Below are positions 32,834-45,900 of a stretch of DNA of 64,000 bases, piece after piece. Location: contig NZ_CP045423.1 of assembly GCF_009363855.1 (NCBI RefSeq), forward strand, positions 1,022,001 through 1,086,000. The letters run 5' to 3'. Each line of letters opens with the position of its first letter. The stretch's first letter is position 1. Made by a program: the position numbers and the translations under genes. The stretch is from Microvirga thermotolerans (lineage in GTDB: Bacteria; Pseudomonadota; Alphaproteobacteria; Rhizobiales; Beijerinckiaceae). The notes under the pieces are model-generated. The model saw nothing but the letters and a program-made list of their open reading frames with translations. It did no database searches and had not been told where the DNA came from.

Positions 32834-35119
32834 ATGTCCCGCCCGATGTGGTATGCGCACAGCACGAACCTCGCCGACCGCTCCGACTGGGAGCCTCTGC
32901 GCGATCATCTTCGTCACGTCGGCGACAGAGCACGCTCGTTCGCCGCCAGGTTCGGAGCGGGAGAATTCGGCGAGGTTCTCGGCCTCTTGCACGATCTCGG
33001 AAAGTACGACCCGAATTTTCTGCGCCGGCTGGAGGGCGAAGGGCTCAGGCATGAACACTCCACGGCGGGGGCGGTCATTGCCAGCCGACGATACGGGCCG
33101 ATCGGGAAACTCCTCGCCTATGCCGTTGCCGGACATCACGCCGGTCTCGCCGACGGGGTGCGCGACGAGCGGGGAGACATTCAGCGGCGTTCGCTTGCCG
33201 AACGCCTCGGCGATGCGAAATCCATCGAACAAGCCGAGGCGGCGCTTGCGCGCGCGCAGGCCGACGGCCTTGCTCTGCCCGCCGGCCTGAACGGGGTTCC
33301 GCTGCAGGGAGAAAGGCAGCATCCCGGCTTCGACATCGCCTTTTTTGGACGCATGCTGTTCTCCTGCCTCGTCGATGCGGATTACCTCGCGACCGAAAGC
33401 TTCTACGTCCAAACGTGCCGCAGCTCGGCGGAGCGCGCCGGCTTCCCCGACGTCGCCGCCCTCCGGGAGACCTTGGACGCCTATCTGGCCGGGGAGATCG
33501 CCCCCAAGGCCGACCGCTCCGCCCTCAATCGCCTGCGCTCCGACATCCTGTCCCATGCGCGCGCCCTGGCGGACCGTCCCCCCGGCGTCTTCACGCTCAC
33601 CGTGCCGACGGGAGGCGGAAAGACGCTCACGTCCCTGGCTTTTGCCCTCGATCACGCGGTCCGTCACGGCCTGGACAGGATCGTGTACGTGATCCCCTTC
33701 ACATCCATCATCGAGCAGACGGCCGACGTGTTCCGCACGGCGCTCGCCCCCCATGCCGATGCCGTGCTCGAGCATCACAGCGCCTTCGATGAGATGAAGC
33801 TGCGGGAGGACGACACGCGCGACAAGCTGCGGCTGGCCGCCGAGAACTGGGATGCTCCGCTCATCGTCACGACGGCCGTCCAGTTCTTCGAAAGCCTGTT
33901 CTCGGACAGGCCTTCCCGATGCCGCAAGCTCCATCATCTCGCCCGCAGCGTCATCGTGCTCGACGAGGCGCAGACGCTGCCGGTTTCCCTGCTGAGGCCT
34001 TGCGTCGCCGCGCTCGGAGAACTGGTCCGGCGCTATGGCGCGAGCCTTGTGCTCTGCACGGCGACGCAGCCGGTCCTGCACGAAAATCCGGCCGAGAAGG
34101 ACCGGAGCTTCAAGGGAGGCCTGCCGAAGGGCGTCGAGCTTGCTCCGGATCCATCGCGCCTGTTCGAAAACCTCAGGCGGGCGACGATCACCCATGCCGG
34201 CACTCTCGCGGACGATGCGCTGGCGGAGCGCCTTGCGCAGGCCGAGCAGGTCCTGTGCATCGTGAATACCCGCACGCATGCGCAGGATCTCTACCGCATC
34301 CTCGCCGGTCGGTCCGGCACCTATCATCTGTCGACGCTCATGTGCGCGGCGCACCGGCGGGAAATCCTGGCGGAGATCCGGCAGAGGCTGAAGGACGGCG
34401 CGCCTTGCCGCGTCGTCTCCACATCCTTGATCGAAGCCGGTGTCGACATCGACTTCCCGCTCGTCTACCGGGCGCAGGCGGGTCTCGACTCCATCGCGCA
34501 GGCGGCCGGGCGCTGCAACCGGGAAGGCCTGCGGCCCGTGGACCGGAGTCCGACCGTCGTCTTCGACGTGGCGGACGAGAAGCATGTCCTGAAGTCTCTC
34601 AACCTCTATGCCGACGTGGCCCGCGGCTTTCTGCGGCGCGGGCGCGATCCGCGCACGCCCGAGGTCATGGAGGAGTATTTCCGGGAGGTCTACTGGCTGA
34701 AGGGAAACGACGAACTCGACCGTCCCGGCATTCTGAGGCGGTGTGCGGAAGGCGGACGGCGTCTCGACCTGCCGTTTGCGTCGGTCGCGCAGGACTTCCG
34801 GATGATCGACAGCGTCTTCGCGCCCATCATCGTGCCGTGGGGCGATGCGCGCGCCCTCGTCGAGGAACTGCGTCGGATGGCGGCCCTGCCGGAGCCGGTT
34901 CCCGTCGGCCGGCTCGCACGCAAGCTGCAGCCCTATGCGGTCGGCATCCCCGAACAGATTCGCGCACGCCTCGTCGCGACCGCGGCCGCCTCGGTCGTCG
35001 GGGGCAGCCGCTTCGGCGATCAGTTCGTCTGGCTGGAGAATGCGGATCTCTACCGCCCGGATGTCGGCCTCGTCTGGGAGGATCCCACCTTCCGGGAGGC
35101 AGGCAGCCTCATCTGCTAG
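32834..35119 (+). CDS. cas3: Type I-C CRISPR helicase-nuclease Cas3
   Basis: A 761-residue Cas3 that unwinds and degrades DNA marked by Cascade. The HD nuclease comes first (H25, H53-D54 in LLHDLGK, H75, GHH at 100-102). The superfamily 2 helicase follows: Walker A PTGGGKT with K263, DEAQ at 377-380, TATQP as motif III and QAAGRCNR (about 555-562) as motif VI. HD plus helicase in one chain is normal for type I-C. The ATG at 32834 gives MSRPMWYAHS, a typical Cas3 start; the long upstream extension is not coding. The next gene is 109 bases away, more than elsewhere in this locus. Confidence 0.95.
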   Translation: MSRPMWYAHSTNLADRSDWEPLRDHLRHVGDRARSFAARFGAGEFGEVLGLLHDLGKYDPNFLRRLEGEGLRHEHSTAGAVIASRRYGPIGKLLAYAVAGHHAGLADGVRDERGDIQRRSLAERLGDAKSIEQAEAALARAQADGLALPAGLNGVPLQGERQHPGFDIAFFGRMLFSCLVDADYLATESFYVQTCRSSAERAGFPDVAALRETLDAYLAGEIAPKADRSALNRLRSDILSHARALADRPPGVFTLTVPTGGGKTLTSLAFALDHAVRHGLDRIVYVIPFTSIIEQTADVFRTALAPHADAVLEHHSAFDEMKLREDDTRDKLRLAAENWDAPLIVTTAVQFFESLFSDRPSRCRKLHHLARSVIVLDEAQTLPVSLLRPCVAALGELVRRYGASLVLCTATQPVLHENPAEKDRSFKGGLPKGVELAPDPSRLFENLRRATITHAGTLADDALAERLAQAEQVLCIVNTRTHAQDLYRILAGRSGTYHLSTLMCAAHRREILAEIRQRLKDGAPCRVVSTSLIEAGVDIDFPLVYRAQAGLDSIAQAAGRCNREGLRPVDRSPTVVFDVADEKHVLKSLNLYADVARGFLRRGRDPRTPEVMEEYFREVYWLKGNDELDRPGILRRCAEGGRRLDLPFASVAQDFRMIDSVFAPIIVPWGDARALVEELRRMAALPEPVPVGRLARKLQPYAVGIPEQIRARLVATAAASVVGGSRFGDQFVWLENADLYRPDVGLVWEDPTFREAGSLIC

Positions 35120-35163
35120 AGCCTGTGGATTTCTCGGTTTTGCTCTTCCCGGAAATCCGGAGA

Positions 35164-35178
35164 GTCACGTAACGTGAC
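35164..35178. promoter_or_regulatory. Palindrome between cas3 and cas5c
   Basis: GTCACGTAACGTGAC is a perfect 7-bp dyad around a central A, 51 bases upstream of the cas5c ATG. This is the only gap of over 100 bases between cas genes. It could be an operator at a second promoter that drives cas5c-cas2. No adjacent regulator gene is present. Confidence 0.5.
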
Positions 35179-35228
35179 GTGTATGTTTGGTTCTTGAGCA
35201 ATCCAAAGTAGTGAGCGGCGGGGGCAGC

Positions 35229-35912
35229 ATGAGCTACGGCGTGGCGCTTCACGTGTGGGGCGAGCGGGCCTGCTTTACCAGGCCGGAAATGAAGGTCGAG
35301 CGCGTCTCCTACGACGTGATGACGCCCTCCGCCGCGCGCGGCATTCTCGAAGCGATCCACTGGAAGCCGGCGATCCGGTGGGTCGTCGACCGCATTCACG
35401 TCCTGAAGCCGGTCCGCTTCGAATCGATCCGTCGCAACGAGGTCGGGCACAGGATTTCGGAGGTCTCTGTCGCCAGAGCCATGAAGGCGCGCTCGACCGA
35501 AGGACTTGCGCTCGCGGTGGAGGACGACCGCCAGCAACGCGCCGCGACGGTCCTCAAGGACGTGGCCTACGTCATCGAAGCCCATTTCGAGATGGTGCCG
35601 GGCAGAATCGGTCCGGAAGACAGCGAGGGCAAGCATCTCGACATGTTCCGCAGGCGCGCGACAAAGGGGCAATGCTTCCATCGCCCATGCCTCGGCGTGC
35701 GTGAGTTCGCCGCCGATTTCGCGCTCGTCGAAGGCGACCTGCCTTCTCCCCATCCGACCCTTCTCGAGGATCCCTGGCGGGACCGGGACCTCGGTCTCAT
35801 GCTCCTCGACATCGATTTCGCCAACGGCAGAAGGCCGAAATTCTTCCGGGCCCATCTCCGGAACGGCGTCGTCTCCGTGCCGCGCCTCGACGCGCCGGAG
35901 GTGCGGGGATGA
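35229..35912 (+). CDS. cas5c: Type I-C Cas5c (Cas5d), crRNA-processing endoribonuclease
   Basis: A 227-residue RAMP protein. In type I-C, Cas5c replaces Cas6: it cuts pre-crRNA in the repeat hairpin and stays on the 5' handle in Cascade. The N-terminus (VALHVWGERACFTRPEMKVE, then SYDVMTPSAARGILE) is the Cas5d signature. The chosen ATG at 35229 follows GCGGGGGC; an ATG at 35187 would add 14 residues. Its stop overlaps the cas8c start (ATGA). I did not map the catalytic Tyr-Lys-His. Confidence 0.93.
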   Translation: MSYGVALHVWGERACFTRPEMKVERVSYDVMTPSAARGILEAIHWKPAIRWVVDRIHVLKPVRFESIRRNEVGHRISEVSVARAMKARSTEGLALAVEDDRQQRAATVLKDVAYVIEAHFEMVPGRIGPEDSEGKHLDMFRRRATKGQCFHRPCLGVREFAADFALVEGDLPSPHPTLLEDPWRDRDLGLMLLDIDFANGRRPKFFRAHLRNGVVSVPRLDAPEVRG

Positions 35913-37729
35913 CCATCCTGCAAAGTCTCGTCGGCTATTACGAGCGGCTGGAAGGCGAAGGCGCGGTTCCTCCCGTAGGCTATTCGAGCGAGAAGATCTC
36001 CTTCGCGCTCGTCCTGGCCGCGAGCGGCGACGTCGAAGACGTGATCGATCTTCGTGCCCAGGGCACCAAGCGTCCCGAGCCGAAGGTTCTGGTGGTTCCG
36101 GCCAGCTTCAAGCGTCCTGGAACGGCCTCGAATCCGTTCTTCCTATGGGACAAGACCTCGTACGTCCTCGGCGTCGTCGACGCCGCGAAGAAGACGTCGG
36201 CCAAGGACCCCCTTCAGGATCACAGAGCCTTCGTCGAATGGCATCTGGAGATGTTGTCGGAGGCCGACGACGAGGGACTGCAAGCCCTGCTTGCATTCCT
36301 GCGCCGCTGGGATCCCGCCCGCTATCCCGAACTGCGTCACGCGGACGAGATGCTGGACCAGAACGTCGTCTTCATGTTCCGGTCGGGCGGCGCTCCCGGA
36401 TTCCTTCATGACCGCCCGGCGGCGCGGCGCATCTGGGCGAACCGTGTGGCGAGCAGCAACGGCGAGCAGGGCATATGCCTCGTGACCGGAGAGACCGGCC
36501 CCGTCGCCCGGCTTCATCCCGCAATCAAGGGAGTGCCCGGTGCGCAGACCTCGGGCGCATCGTTCGTTTCCTTCAATCTCGATGCCTTCACGTCGTACGG
36601 CAAGGAGCAGGGTGCCAACGCCCCCGTTTCCGAACGCGCGGCGCATGCCTATGCCACGGCGCTCAACACGCTCCTGTCGAAGACGCGGGGCATCGATGCG
36701 AAGGGCAGGCCGCATTACGCGAACCGGGTGCAGATCGGCGATGCCACGACCGTATTCTGGGCCGAGGCCGAGGAAGATGCGGGAGCGGCCGAGCGGATGA
36801 TGTCGTGGGCGCTCGATCCCTCGCCCACGAGCGAGGACGAGGAGGCGCTCATCCGGACCGTCCTGCAGAAGATCGAGGTCGGGCGGCCGTTTGCCGACCC
36901 CGACGAACTCGGCAGGACGCTCGATCCCGAGACGCGCTTCTACATCCTCGGCCTGTCGCCGAATGCGGCGCGGCTCTCGGTCCGCTTCTACCTGCAGACC
37001 ACCCTGGGAGATCTGGCACGCCGCCTCGGCGAGCACTATCGAGACCTGCGCATCGAACCGCATGCCTGGACGCTGCCTCCCGCCCTCTGGCGTCTGCTGC
37101 GGGAGACGGCGGCTCAAGGCGAACTCGACAACGTCTCGCCGGTTCTGTCGGGTGAATTGGCCCGTGCAATCGTCACCGGACGGCGTTACCCGCGTTCGCT
37201 CCTTTCCCTCACCCTCATCCGCATCCGCGCCGACGGCGAGATCAACGACGTGCGGGCGGCCATCGTCAGGGCCTGTCTGGCCCGAGATTATCGACAAGGC
37301 TTCGAACAGGAGGACGTTCCCGTGAGTCTCGACCCTGGAGAAACCAACCCGGGCTACCGGCTCGGCCGGCTGTTCGCGATTCTCGAGAAGGCGCAGCGAG
37401 CGGCCCTCGGCGACGTCAATGCCGGCATTCGCGACAAGTATTTCAGCTCCGCCTCCGCCAATCCGGCGCGGGTGTTTCCGCTCCTCCTCCGCGGCGCCCA
37501 GGACCATCTCGGCAAGATCCGCAGTTCAGGCAAGGGCGGTCTCGCCCATTGGTTCGACCAGGCAATCGGCGAGGCAATGGCCGGATTGCCGGCCGGGAAG
37601 CCTTTCCCCGCAACGCTTTCGATGGCCGATCAGGGACGTTTCGTGGTCGGCTACTACCACCAGCGCTCCGCCAGAACCGCAACCGGCGAAAGCGACGACG
37701 CAACCGCGACCCTGACCGACGAGGCCTGA
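35909..37729 (+). CDS. cas8c: Type I-C Cascade large subunit Cas8c (Csd1)
   Basis: A 606-residue Csd1 protein, the large Cascade subunit that recognises the PAM and recruits Cas3. The N-terminus (LQSLVGYYERLEGEGAVPPVGYSSEKI) and the central NGEQGICLVTGE with SFNLDAFTSYGKEQG are typical of the family. In type I-C a small-subunit Cas11c is often made from an internal start near the 3' end; in-frame Met codons exist there, but I cannot say which is used. ATGA overlap with cas5c and a 3-base gap to cas7c point to tight coupling. Confidence 0.93.
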   Translation: MTILQSLVGYYERLEGEGAVPPVGYSSEKISFALVLAASGDVEDVIDLRAQGTKRPEPKVLVVPASFKRPGTASNPFFLWDKTSYVLGVVDAAKKTSAKDPLQDHRAFVEWHLEMLSEADDEGLQALLAFLRRWDPARYPELRHADEMLDQNVVFMFRSGGAPGFLHDRPAARRIWANRVASSNGEQGICLVTGETGPVARLHPAIKGVPGAQTSGASFVSFNLDAFTSYGKEQGANAPVSERAAHAYATALNTLLSKTRGIDAKGRPHYANRVQIGDATTVFWAEAEEDAGAAERMMSWALDPSPTSEDEEALIRTVLQKIEVGRPFADPDELGRTLDPETRFYILGLSPNAARLSVRFYLQTTLGDLARRLGEHYRDLRIEPHAWTLPPALWRLLRETAAQGELDNVSPVLSGELARAIVTGRRYPRSLLSLTLIRIRADGEINDVRAAIVRACLARDYRQGFEQEDVPVSLDPGETNPGYRLGRLFAILEKAQRAALGDVNAGIRDKYFSSASANPARVFPLLLRGAQDHLGKIRSSGKGGLAHWFDQAIGEAMAGLPAGKPFPATLSMADQGRFVVGYYHQRSARTATGESDDATATLTDEA

Positions 37730-37732
37730 TCC

Positions 37733-38662
37733 ATGTCCTCCATCAACCGCCGCTATGATTTCGTCTATCTGTTCGACGTGGCCGACGGGAATCCCAACGG
37801 GGATCCCGACGCGGGGAATCTGCCGCGCATCGACCCCGAGACCAACCAGGGTCTCGTCACCGACGTGTGCCTGAAGCGGAAGATCCGCAACTTCGTCGCT
37901 ATGGCGAAGGGCGAAACGCCCGGTTTCGACATCTACATGACGGAGCGCGCCGTGCTCAACCGGCAGCACAGGCGCTCCTATGAGGCGCTGGGCATCGCGC
38001 CGGAGTCTAAGAAGCTGCCGAAGGACAGGGGCGACGAGATCACGGCCTGGATGTGCCGGAACTTCTACGACATCCGGACCTTCGGGGCCGTGATGACGAC
38101 CGACGTCAATGCCGGGCAGGTGCGAGGGCCGGTGCAGATCGCCTTCGCTCGCTCCGTCGAGCCGGTGATGCCGATCGAGGTCTCGATCACCCGCTCCTCG
38201 GTGACCAACGAGAAGGACGCCGAGAGAAAGGACCGGGAAATGGGCCGCAAGCATATCGTCCCTTACGGTCTCTACCGGGCCCACGGCTACATCTCCGGCC
38301 GGCTCGCCAACGACGAGAAGAAGGGCACCGGCTTCTCCGAGGAGGATCTGGCCCTGTTCTGGCAGGCGCTGGAGCAGATGTTCGACCACGACCGCTCCGC
38401 CGCCCGCGGCGAGATGGCGGCGCGAAAGCTCATCGTCTTCGAGCACGAGAGCGACCTCGGCAACGCGCCCGCATCGGCGCTCTTCGAGCGCGTGACGGTG
38501 AAGCGCCGCCGGCCCAACGGCAGCCTGCAGGATCCGGAGGGCGCGCCGCTCAACGGCGGCGCGCGGGAGCCGCTGCCGCCCGCCCGTTCCTTCTCGGATT
38601 ACGCGGTCGTCGTCGACAGGGAGAACCTGCCGCGCGGCGTGAGCCTGCACGAACGCCTGTGA
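37733..38662 (+). CDS. cas7c: Type I-C Cascade backbone Cas7c (Csd2)
   Basis: A 309-residue RAMP protein that polymerises along the crRNA spacer to form the Cascade backbone. The family start [29 protein letters not shown] is exact in style. The length is normal for Csd2. It begins 3 bases after cas8c and its stop overlaps the cas4 start. Confidence 0.95.
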   Translation: MSSINRRYDFVYLFDVADGNPNGDPDAGNLPRIDPETNQGLVTDVCLKRKIRNFVAMAKGETPGFDIYMTERAVLNRQHRRSYEALGIAPESKKLPKDRGDEITAWMCRNFYDIRTFGAVMTTDVNAGQVRGPVQIAFARSVEPVMPIEVSITRSSVTNEKDAERKDREMGRKHIVPYGLYRAHGYISGRLANDEKKGTGFSEEDLALFWQALEQMFDHDRSAARGEMAARKLIVFEHESDLGNAPASALFERVTVKRRRPNGSLQDPEGAPLNGGAREPLPPARSFSDYAVVVDRENLPRGVSLHERL

Positions 38663-39339
38663 GTGCGCTCGAGTCCGCGTCACGACCTGCGGGGGATGAG
38701 GACGACCTCATCCCCCTCTCCGCCCTGCAGCATTATCTCTTCTGCCCGCGGCAGTGCGCCCTGATCCATGTGGAGCGCGCCTGGGCCGAAAACCGCTTCA
38801 CCGCCGAAGGTCGCGTGATGCACGAGCGAACGGACCGGCTGCACGCCGAGAGCCGGCGTGGGGTGCGCACCCTGACCGCCTTGCCGATCCGCTCGTCCCG
38901 GCTCGGAGTTCACGGCGTTGCCGATGCCGTGGAAATTCATGCGGCGTCGGGGTCGGACCGTCCCTTCCCGGTCGATTACAAGCGCGGACGCCCGAAGGAG
39001 CATCGCGCCGACGAGGTGCAGCTCTGCGCCCAGGCCATGGCGCTCGAAGAGATGTTCGGTGTCCAGGTGCCGGAGGGGGCGCTCTTCTATGGAGAGACGA
39101 GACGGCGTTTCCCGGTTGCCTTCGACGACCCATTGCGAGCCCTGACCGTCCGGATCGCCCAGGAGGTGCGCGCGACGATCGAAAGCGGCGCAACGCCGGC
39201 ACCCTCATATGAGCGCCGCAAGTGCGAGGCGTGCTCTCTTCTCGATCTCTGCCGCCCGAAGGTGCTCTCACGCCGCCGGGACGTGGCGTCCTGGCTTCGG
39301 GCGAGCCTGGAGGATGAACCGCCATGCGAAGACACCTGA
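38659..39339 (+). CDS. cas4: Cas4 (RecB-like nuclease, spacer acquisition)
   Basis: A 226-residue Cas4 that trims prespacers at the PAM and works with Cas1-Cas2. The four iron-sulfur cysteines are C29 (FCPRQC) and C189, C192, C198 ([10 protein letters not shown]). The nuclease core shows VDYKRG. The start is a GTG that overlaps the cas7c stop (GTGA), with no separate ATG nearby, so it is probably translated by coupling. Its 3' end overlaps cas1 by 16 bases. Confidence 0.93.
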   Translation: MSALESASRPAGDEDDLIPLSALQHYLFCPRQCALIHVERAWAENRFTAEGRVMHERTDRLHAESRRGVRTLTALPIRSSRLGVHGVADAVEIHAASGSDRPFPVDYKRGRPKEHRADEVQLCAQAMALEEMFGVQVPEGALFYGETRRRFPVAFDDPLRALTVRIAQEVRATIESGATPAPSYERRKCEACSLLDLCRPKVLSRRRDVASWLRASLEDEPPCEDT

Positions 39340-40364
39340 ACACGCTCTATGTGACGACCGAGGGAGCCTATGCGCGCAAGGACGGCGCCAACGTGGTGGT
39401 CGAGGTGGACGATGCCGAGCGTCTGCGCGTTCCGGCGCACATGATCGGCGGCATCGTCCTGTTCGGGCGCACGAGCCTTTCGCCGGCCTTGATGGGCTTC
39501 TGCCTGGAGGAGGGCATCGCGATCACGCACCTGAGCGAGCACGGACGCTTTCTCGCGCGCGTGGAGGGGCCGGTGTCCGGGAACGTGCTTCTGCGCCGAG
39601 CGCAGTACCGCGCCGCGGAGGACCCGGAGAAGGCGGCACGCATCACGCGCTCCATGGTGCTGGCGAAGACCGTGAACCAGCGCGCCGTCGTCCGCCGCAC
39701 GCTCCGCGACCATGGGGGTGCAATGGACGACCCGTCCCGAGCATCCCTCGAAGCCGCGGAGGCCCGCCTGAGCGACATCGCCCGCCGGATCGAGCGGCCT
39801 GCCGGTGTGGATGGCCTGCGCGGGCTCGAGGGCGAGGCTTCCGCCGTCTATTTCGGCGTGTTCGATGCCTTCATTCGCAAAGCCGATCCGTTCTTTCGGT
39901 TCGAGGGGCGAAGCCGTCGTCCTCCGCTCGATCCCGTCAACGCCCTGCTTTCGTTCCTCTACACGCTGCTCACCCACGATTGCCGCTCCGCCCTCGAGAC
40001 CGTAGGGCTCGATCCGGCCTCCGGGTTCCTGCATGCCCTCCGGCCAGGCCGGCCGAGCCTGGCGCTCGACCTGCTCGAAGAGTTCCGGCCTCATCTCGCG
40101 GACCGGCTGGCGCTGTCGCTCATCAACCGGGGCCAGGTCGGCCCGTCCGCATTCCGCCGCATGGACAACGGGGCCGTGCTGCTGACGGAGGACGGCCGCA
40201 AGACCGTCCTCGTCGCATGGCAGGAGCGCAAGAAGGAGGAGCTTCTGCATCCGTTCATCGAGGAGAAGGTGAGCATTGGCTTGCTTCCCCACCTCCAGGC
40301 GCAGCTCCTCGCGCGTCACCTGCGGGGCGACCTCGACGGCTACCCGCCGATGATATGGAAATAG
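39324..40364 (+). CDS. cas1: Cas1 integrase (type I-C)
   Basis: A 346-residue Cas1, the metal-dependent integrase that inserts spacers. Catalytic residues E171 (EGEAS), H237 (GFLHALR) and D249/E252 (LDLLEEF) are in the expected order. The start overlaps cas4 and the stop is 3 bases before cas2. Length and motifs show an intact gene. Confidence 0.95.
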   Translation: MRRHLNTLYVTTEGAYARKDGANVVVEVDDAERLRVPAHMIGGIVLFGRTSLSPALMGFCLEEGIAITHLSEHGRFLARVEGPVSGNVLLRRAQYRAAEDPEKAARITRSMVLAKTVNQRAVVRRTLRDHGGAMDDPSRASLEAAEARLSDIARRIERPAGVDGLRGLEGEASAVYFGVFDAFIRKADPFFRFEGRSRRPPLDPVNALLSFLYTLLTHDCRSALETVGLDPASGFLHALRPGRPSLALDLLEEFRPHLADRLALSLINRGQVGPSAFRRMDNGAVLLTEDGRKTVLVAWQERKKEELLHPFIEEKVSIGLLPHLQAQLLARHLRGDLDGYPPMIWK

Positions 40365-40367
40365 GCC

Positions 40368-40658
40368 ATGCTGGTCCTCGTGAGCTACGATGTGGACACG
40401 ACGTCCCCCGGCGGTCCCGCCCGCTTGCGGCGCGTGGCGCGCGCCTGTCAGGACTTCGGCCAGCGGGTGCAGTTCTCCGTGTTCGAGTGCGAGGTCGATC
40501 CCGCCCAGTGGATCGCTCTCAAGGCCCGCCTCCTGAAGGCAATCGACAGCGAGCGCGACAGCCTGCGGTTCTACTTCCTCGGCGCGCAGGGCCGCCGGCG
40601 TGTCGAGCACGTGGGAGCGAAGGCCTCGCGAGACCTCGATGGGCCGCTCCTCGCCTGA
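40368..40658 (+). CDS. cas2: Cas2 (spacer acquisition)
   Basis: A 96-residue ferredoxin-fold protein that bridges two Cas1 dimers. The conserved Asp is in VSYDVDTTSPGGPARLRRVA (D8) and is followed by the usual CQDFGQRVQFSVFECEV. The start is 3 bases after cas1. The leader of the CRISPR array begins right after its stop. Confidence 0.95.
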   Translation: MLVLVSYDVDTTSPGGPARLRRVARACQDFGQRVQFSVFECEVDPAQWIALKARLLKAIDSERDSLRFYFLGAQGRRRVEHVGAKASRDLDGPLLA

Positions 40659-42759
<2,101 letters not shown>

Positions 42760-42816
42760 ATCTAAGAGCGCAGCAAGCGACGGGTTCCGAAGGACCCATG
42801 GTGAGGAGCGCAGTAT

Positions 42817-42861
42817 CTCGAAGCCGGGACGTCCCCAGAGGGCAGGGGATCATCCTTCGAG
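42817..42861. repeat. Imperfect hairpin beyond the CRISPR array
   Basis: CTCGAAG (42817-42823) pairs with CTTCGAG (42855-42861), with inner GTCCCC/GGGGAT pairing. It lies in the 164-base gap before the oxidoreductase gene. It could end array or oxidoreductase transcription, or be a copy of a dispersed intergenic repeat. No T-run is seen. Confidence 0.35.
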
Positions 42862-42923
42862 TCTCCGCCTCGTGGCAGCTCCTCGGGAGGAAGGCGAATG
42901 GAGCGGTCGGCGTCTCAGGCGCA

Positions 42924-45900
42924 TCATGCGGCCGGCTGGTCCTCGTGCATGGACCGGTTGCCGTGGCCGCGGGCGGGCCCGGGCGGCGGTTCGGCCGTCA
43001 GGCGAGCGGACAGGCGCTCGACGTCCGCCTTGACCTTCTCGATGGCCGCCTCCTTGACGGGCCCGTAGCCGCGGATGTCCATCGGTGCCCGGGCGATCGC
43101 CAGCAGGTCGGGAAGCCGACCTGCCTCGAGATGGGCGACGATGCGGTCGATCTGCTCCTCGTACCAGCCGATCAGGGCGCGCTCCGTCCGGCGCTCGGCG
43201 GTGCGGCCGAACGGGTCGAAGGCGGTGCCGCGGAGGAATTTCATCCGCGCCAGGATCCGGAGAGGAAGCTGGAGCCACGGGCCGAAGGCGCGCTTTCTCG
43301 GGCGGCCCCGCGCGTCCTTCTGCGCCGCCAGGAAAGGCGGCGCCATGTGGTAGACCACCTTGAAGTCGCCTTCGAACTCGCGCCGCAGCTCGTCGAGGAA
43401 GCCGGTCTCCATGTGGAGACGGGCGACCTCGTATTCGTCCTTGTAGGCCATGAGCTTGAAGAGCGAGCGGGCCACCGCGTCGGTCACGGCTTCCGAGCCG
43501 AGAGCGGACTCGGCCGCGCGGACCCGGTCGACCTTCGACTTGTAGCGCGCCGCATAGGCGGCATCCTGATAGTCGGTGAGGAAGGCGACCCGGCGGGCGA
43601 TCGCCTGATCCAGCGTCTCGGGCGCTTCCGGCGCACGGCCGGTTGCCCGTCGGACGAATTCCGGATCGACGCTGGCGATCCGCCCCCAGGCGAAGGCCTG
43701 CTTGTTGCGCTCGACCGAGACGCCGTTGAGCTCCATGGCCCGCAACAGGGCCTCCAGCGAGACCGGAACGAGACCCTGCTGCCAGGCGAAGCCCAGCATC
43801 ATCACGTTGGCGTACACGGTGTCGCCGAGGAGGGCCTCCGCCGTCGCGTTGGCCTCGAGGGTCGCAAGATTGCCGGCGCCGATCGCCCGCTCGATGGCGC
43901 GCAGGCGCAGCGCGCTGGCGAGGTCCGCGTCGCGGAAACGCACCACGTCCCCGGTCGGCATCTCGGCCGTGTTGACGACGGCCTTCATGCCCGCCCGATA
44001 GGTTCCCGAGGCCTTCGGCGAGGAGGAGACCACCAGATCGCAGCCGATGAGCGCATCCGCTGCGCCTTGGTCGATGCGGACCTGATTGAGCATGGCCGGC
44101 CGTTTCGCGAGGCGGACATAGCTCAGGACCGGACCGAACTTCTGCGCGAAGCCCGTGAAGTCCAGCACCGAGACGCCACGGCCTTCCAGATGCGCCCCCA
44201 TGCTGATCAGCGCCCCGACCGTGACGACGCCCGTTCCGCCGACGCCCGTCACCAGGAGATCGAACGGCTCGTCGAGGCTGGGGAAGTTGGGCGTCGGCAG
44301 AGAGGCAGCCTTGGCGACGGCATCGATCCCCGAGCCGGCCTTCGCCCGGCGCCGGGCCCCTTCCACCGTGACGAAGCTGGGGCAGAAGCCGTTCAGGCAG
44401 GAGAAATCCTTGTTGCAGGTCGAGAGATTGATCTTGCGCTTGCGGCCGAACGGGGTCTCCTTCGGCTCCACGCTGAGGCAGTTCGATTCCACCGAGCAGT
44501 CGCCGCAGCCCTCGCACACGAGATCGTTGATATAGGCGAAGCGGGCGGGATCCTCCATCTGTCCGCGCTTGCGCCGGCGCCGCTTTTCGGTGGCGCAAGT
44601 CTGCTCGTAGATCAGCACCGAGACGCCCGGCACCTCCCGCAGTTCCTTCTGCACCGCATCCAGCTCTTCCCGCGGATGGATCGTGATGCCCTCGGGCAGA
44701 TCCGCGGGCGCAAATTTGGAAGGGGCGTCCGAGACCAGCGCGATGCGCGAGACGCCCTCGGCCCGCACGCTGTGGGCGATGACGTAGACGCTGACCGGCC
44801 CGTCCACCGGCTGCCCGCCGGTCATGGCGACGGCATCGTTGAACAGGATCTTGTAGGTGATGTTGGCGCCCGCCGCGATCGCCTGCCGGATCGCCATCGA
44901 GCCGGAATGGTAATAGGTGCCCTCGCCGAGGTTCTGGAAGATGTGGCCGCGACCCGTGAATTTCGACGAGGCCGCCCAATTGACGCCCTCGCCGCCCATC
45001 TGGATCAGCGAGGAGGTCTCCCGGTCCATCCAGCTCGCCATGAAATGGCAGCCGATGCCGGCGAGCGCCTTGGAGCCCTCGGGCACCTTGGTCGAGGTGT
45101 TGTGCGGGCAGCCGGAGCAGAAATAGGGCGTGCGGGTCGCTCCCGGCACGGAGATCACGCGCTCCGGGTCGGGCGCAAGGGCCGCGGCCCGCTCGGCGAG
45201 GTTCAGGTCCGGGAAGATCGGGCCGAGGCGCCTGGCGAGGACGCCGGCGAGGAAGCCCGGCGACAATTCGCCCGTCCACGGAATCAGCCGGTTGCCCTCC
45301 TCGTCGTGCTTGCCGACCATGCGCTCGGGCTTCGAGCCCGGATAGTCGTAGAAGTACTCCTTGAACTGGCTCTCGATGATGCCGCGCTTCTCCTCGACCA
45401 CGAGGATCTCGCGCTTGCCCTTCACGAACTCCATCGCATCGTGGAGCGGGAGCGGCCACACCATGCCGACCTTGTAGATGTCGATGCCGTGCCGGCGGCA
45501 GGCGTCCTCGTCGAGGCCGAGGAGGCGCAGGGCCTCCATCAGGTCGAGATGGGCCTTGCCGGTGGTGACGATGCCGTAGGTGGCCCAGGGGATGTCGTAG
45601 ATGCGCCGGTCGATGGGATTGGCCTTGGCGAAGGCGTAGACGGCATGCTTCTTCGCCTCCATGCGCTCCTCGATCTGGGGGCCCGGCAGGTCCGGCCAGC
45701 GGTAATGCAGGCCCCCCGGCGGCGGCGTGAAGTCCGGCTGGCGGAACATGCGCGGGGCGCGCAGATCGACGGAGACGCCCGATTCCACGATCTCCGAAAC
45801 GGCCTTGAAGCCGACCCACATGCCGGAGAAGCGGCTGAGCGCATACCCGTACTCGCCGAATTCGAGATATTCGCCGACCCCCGCCGGATGCAGGGTCGGC

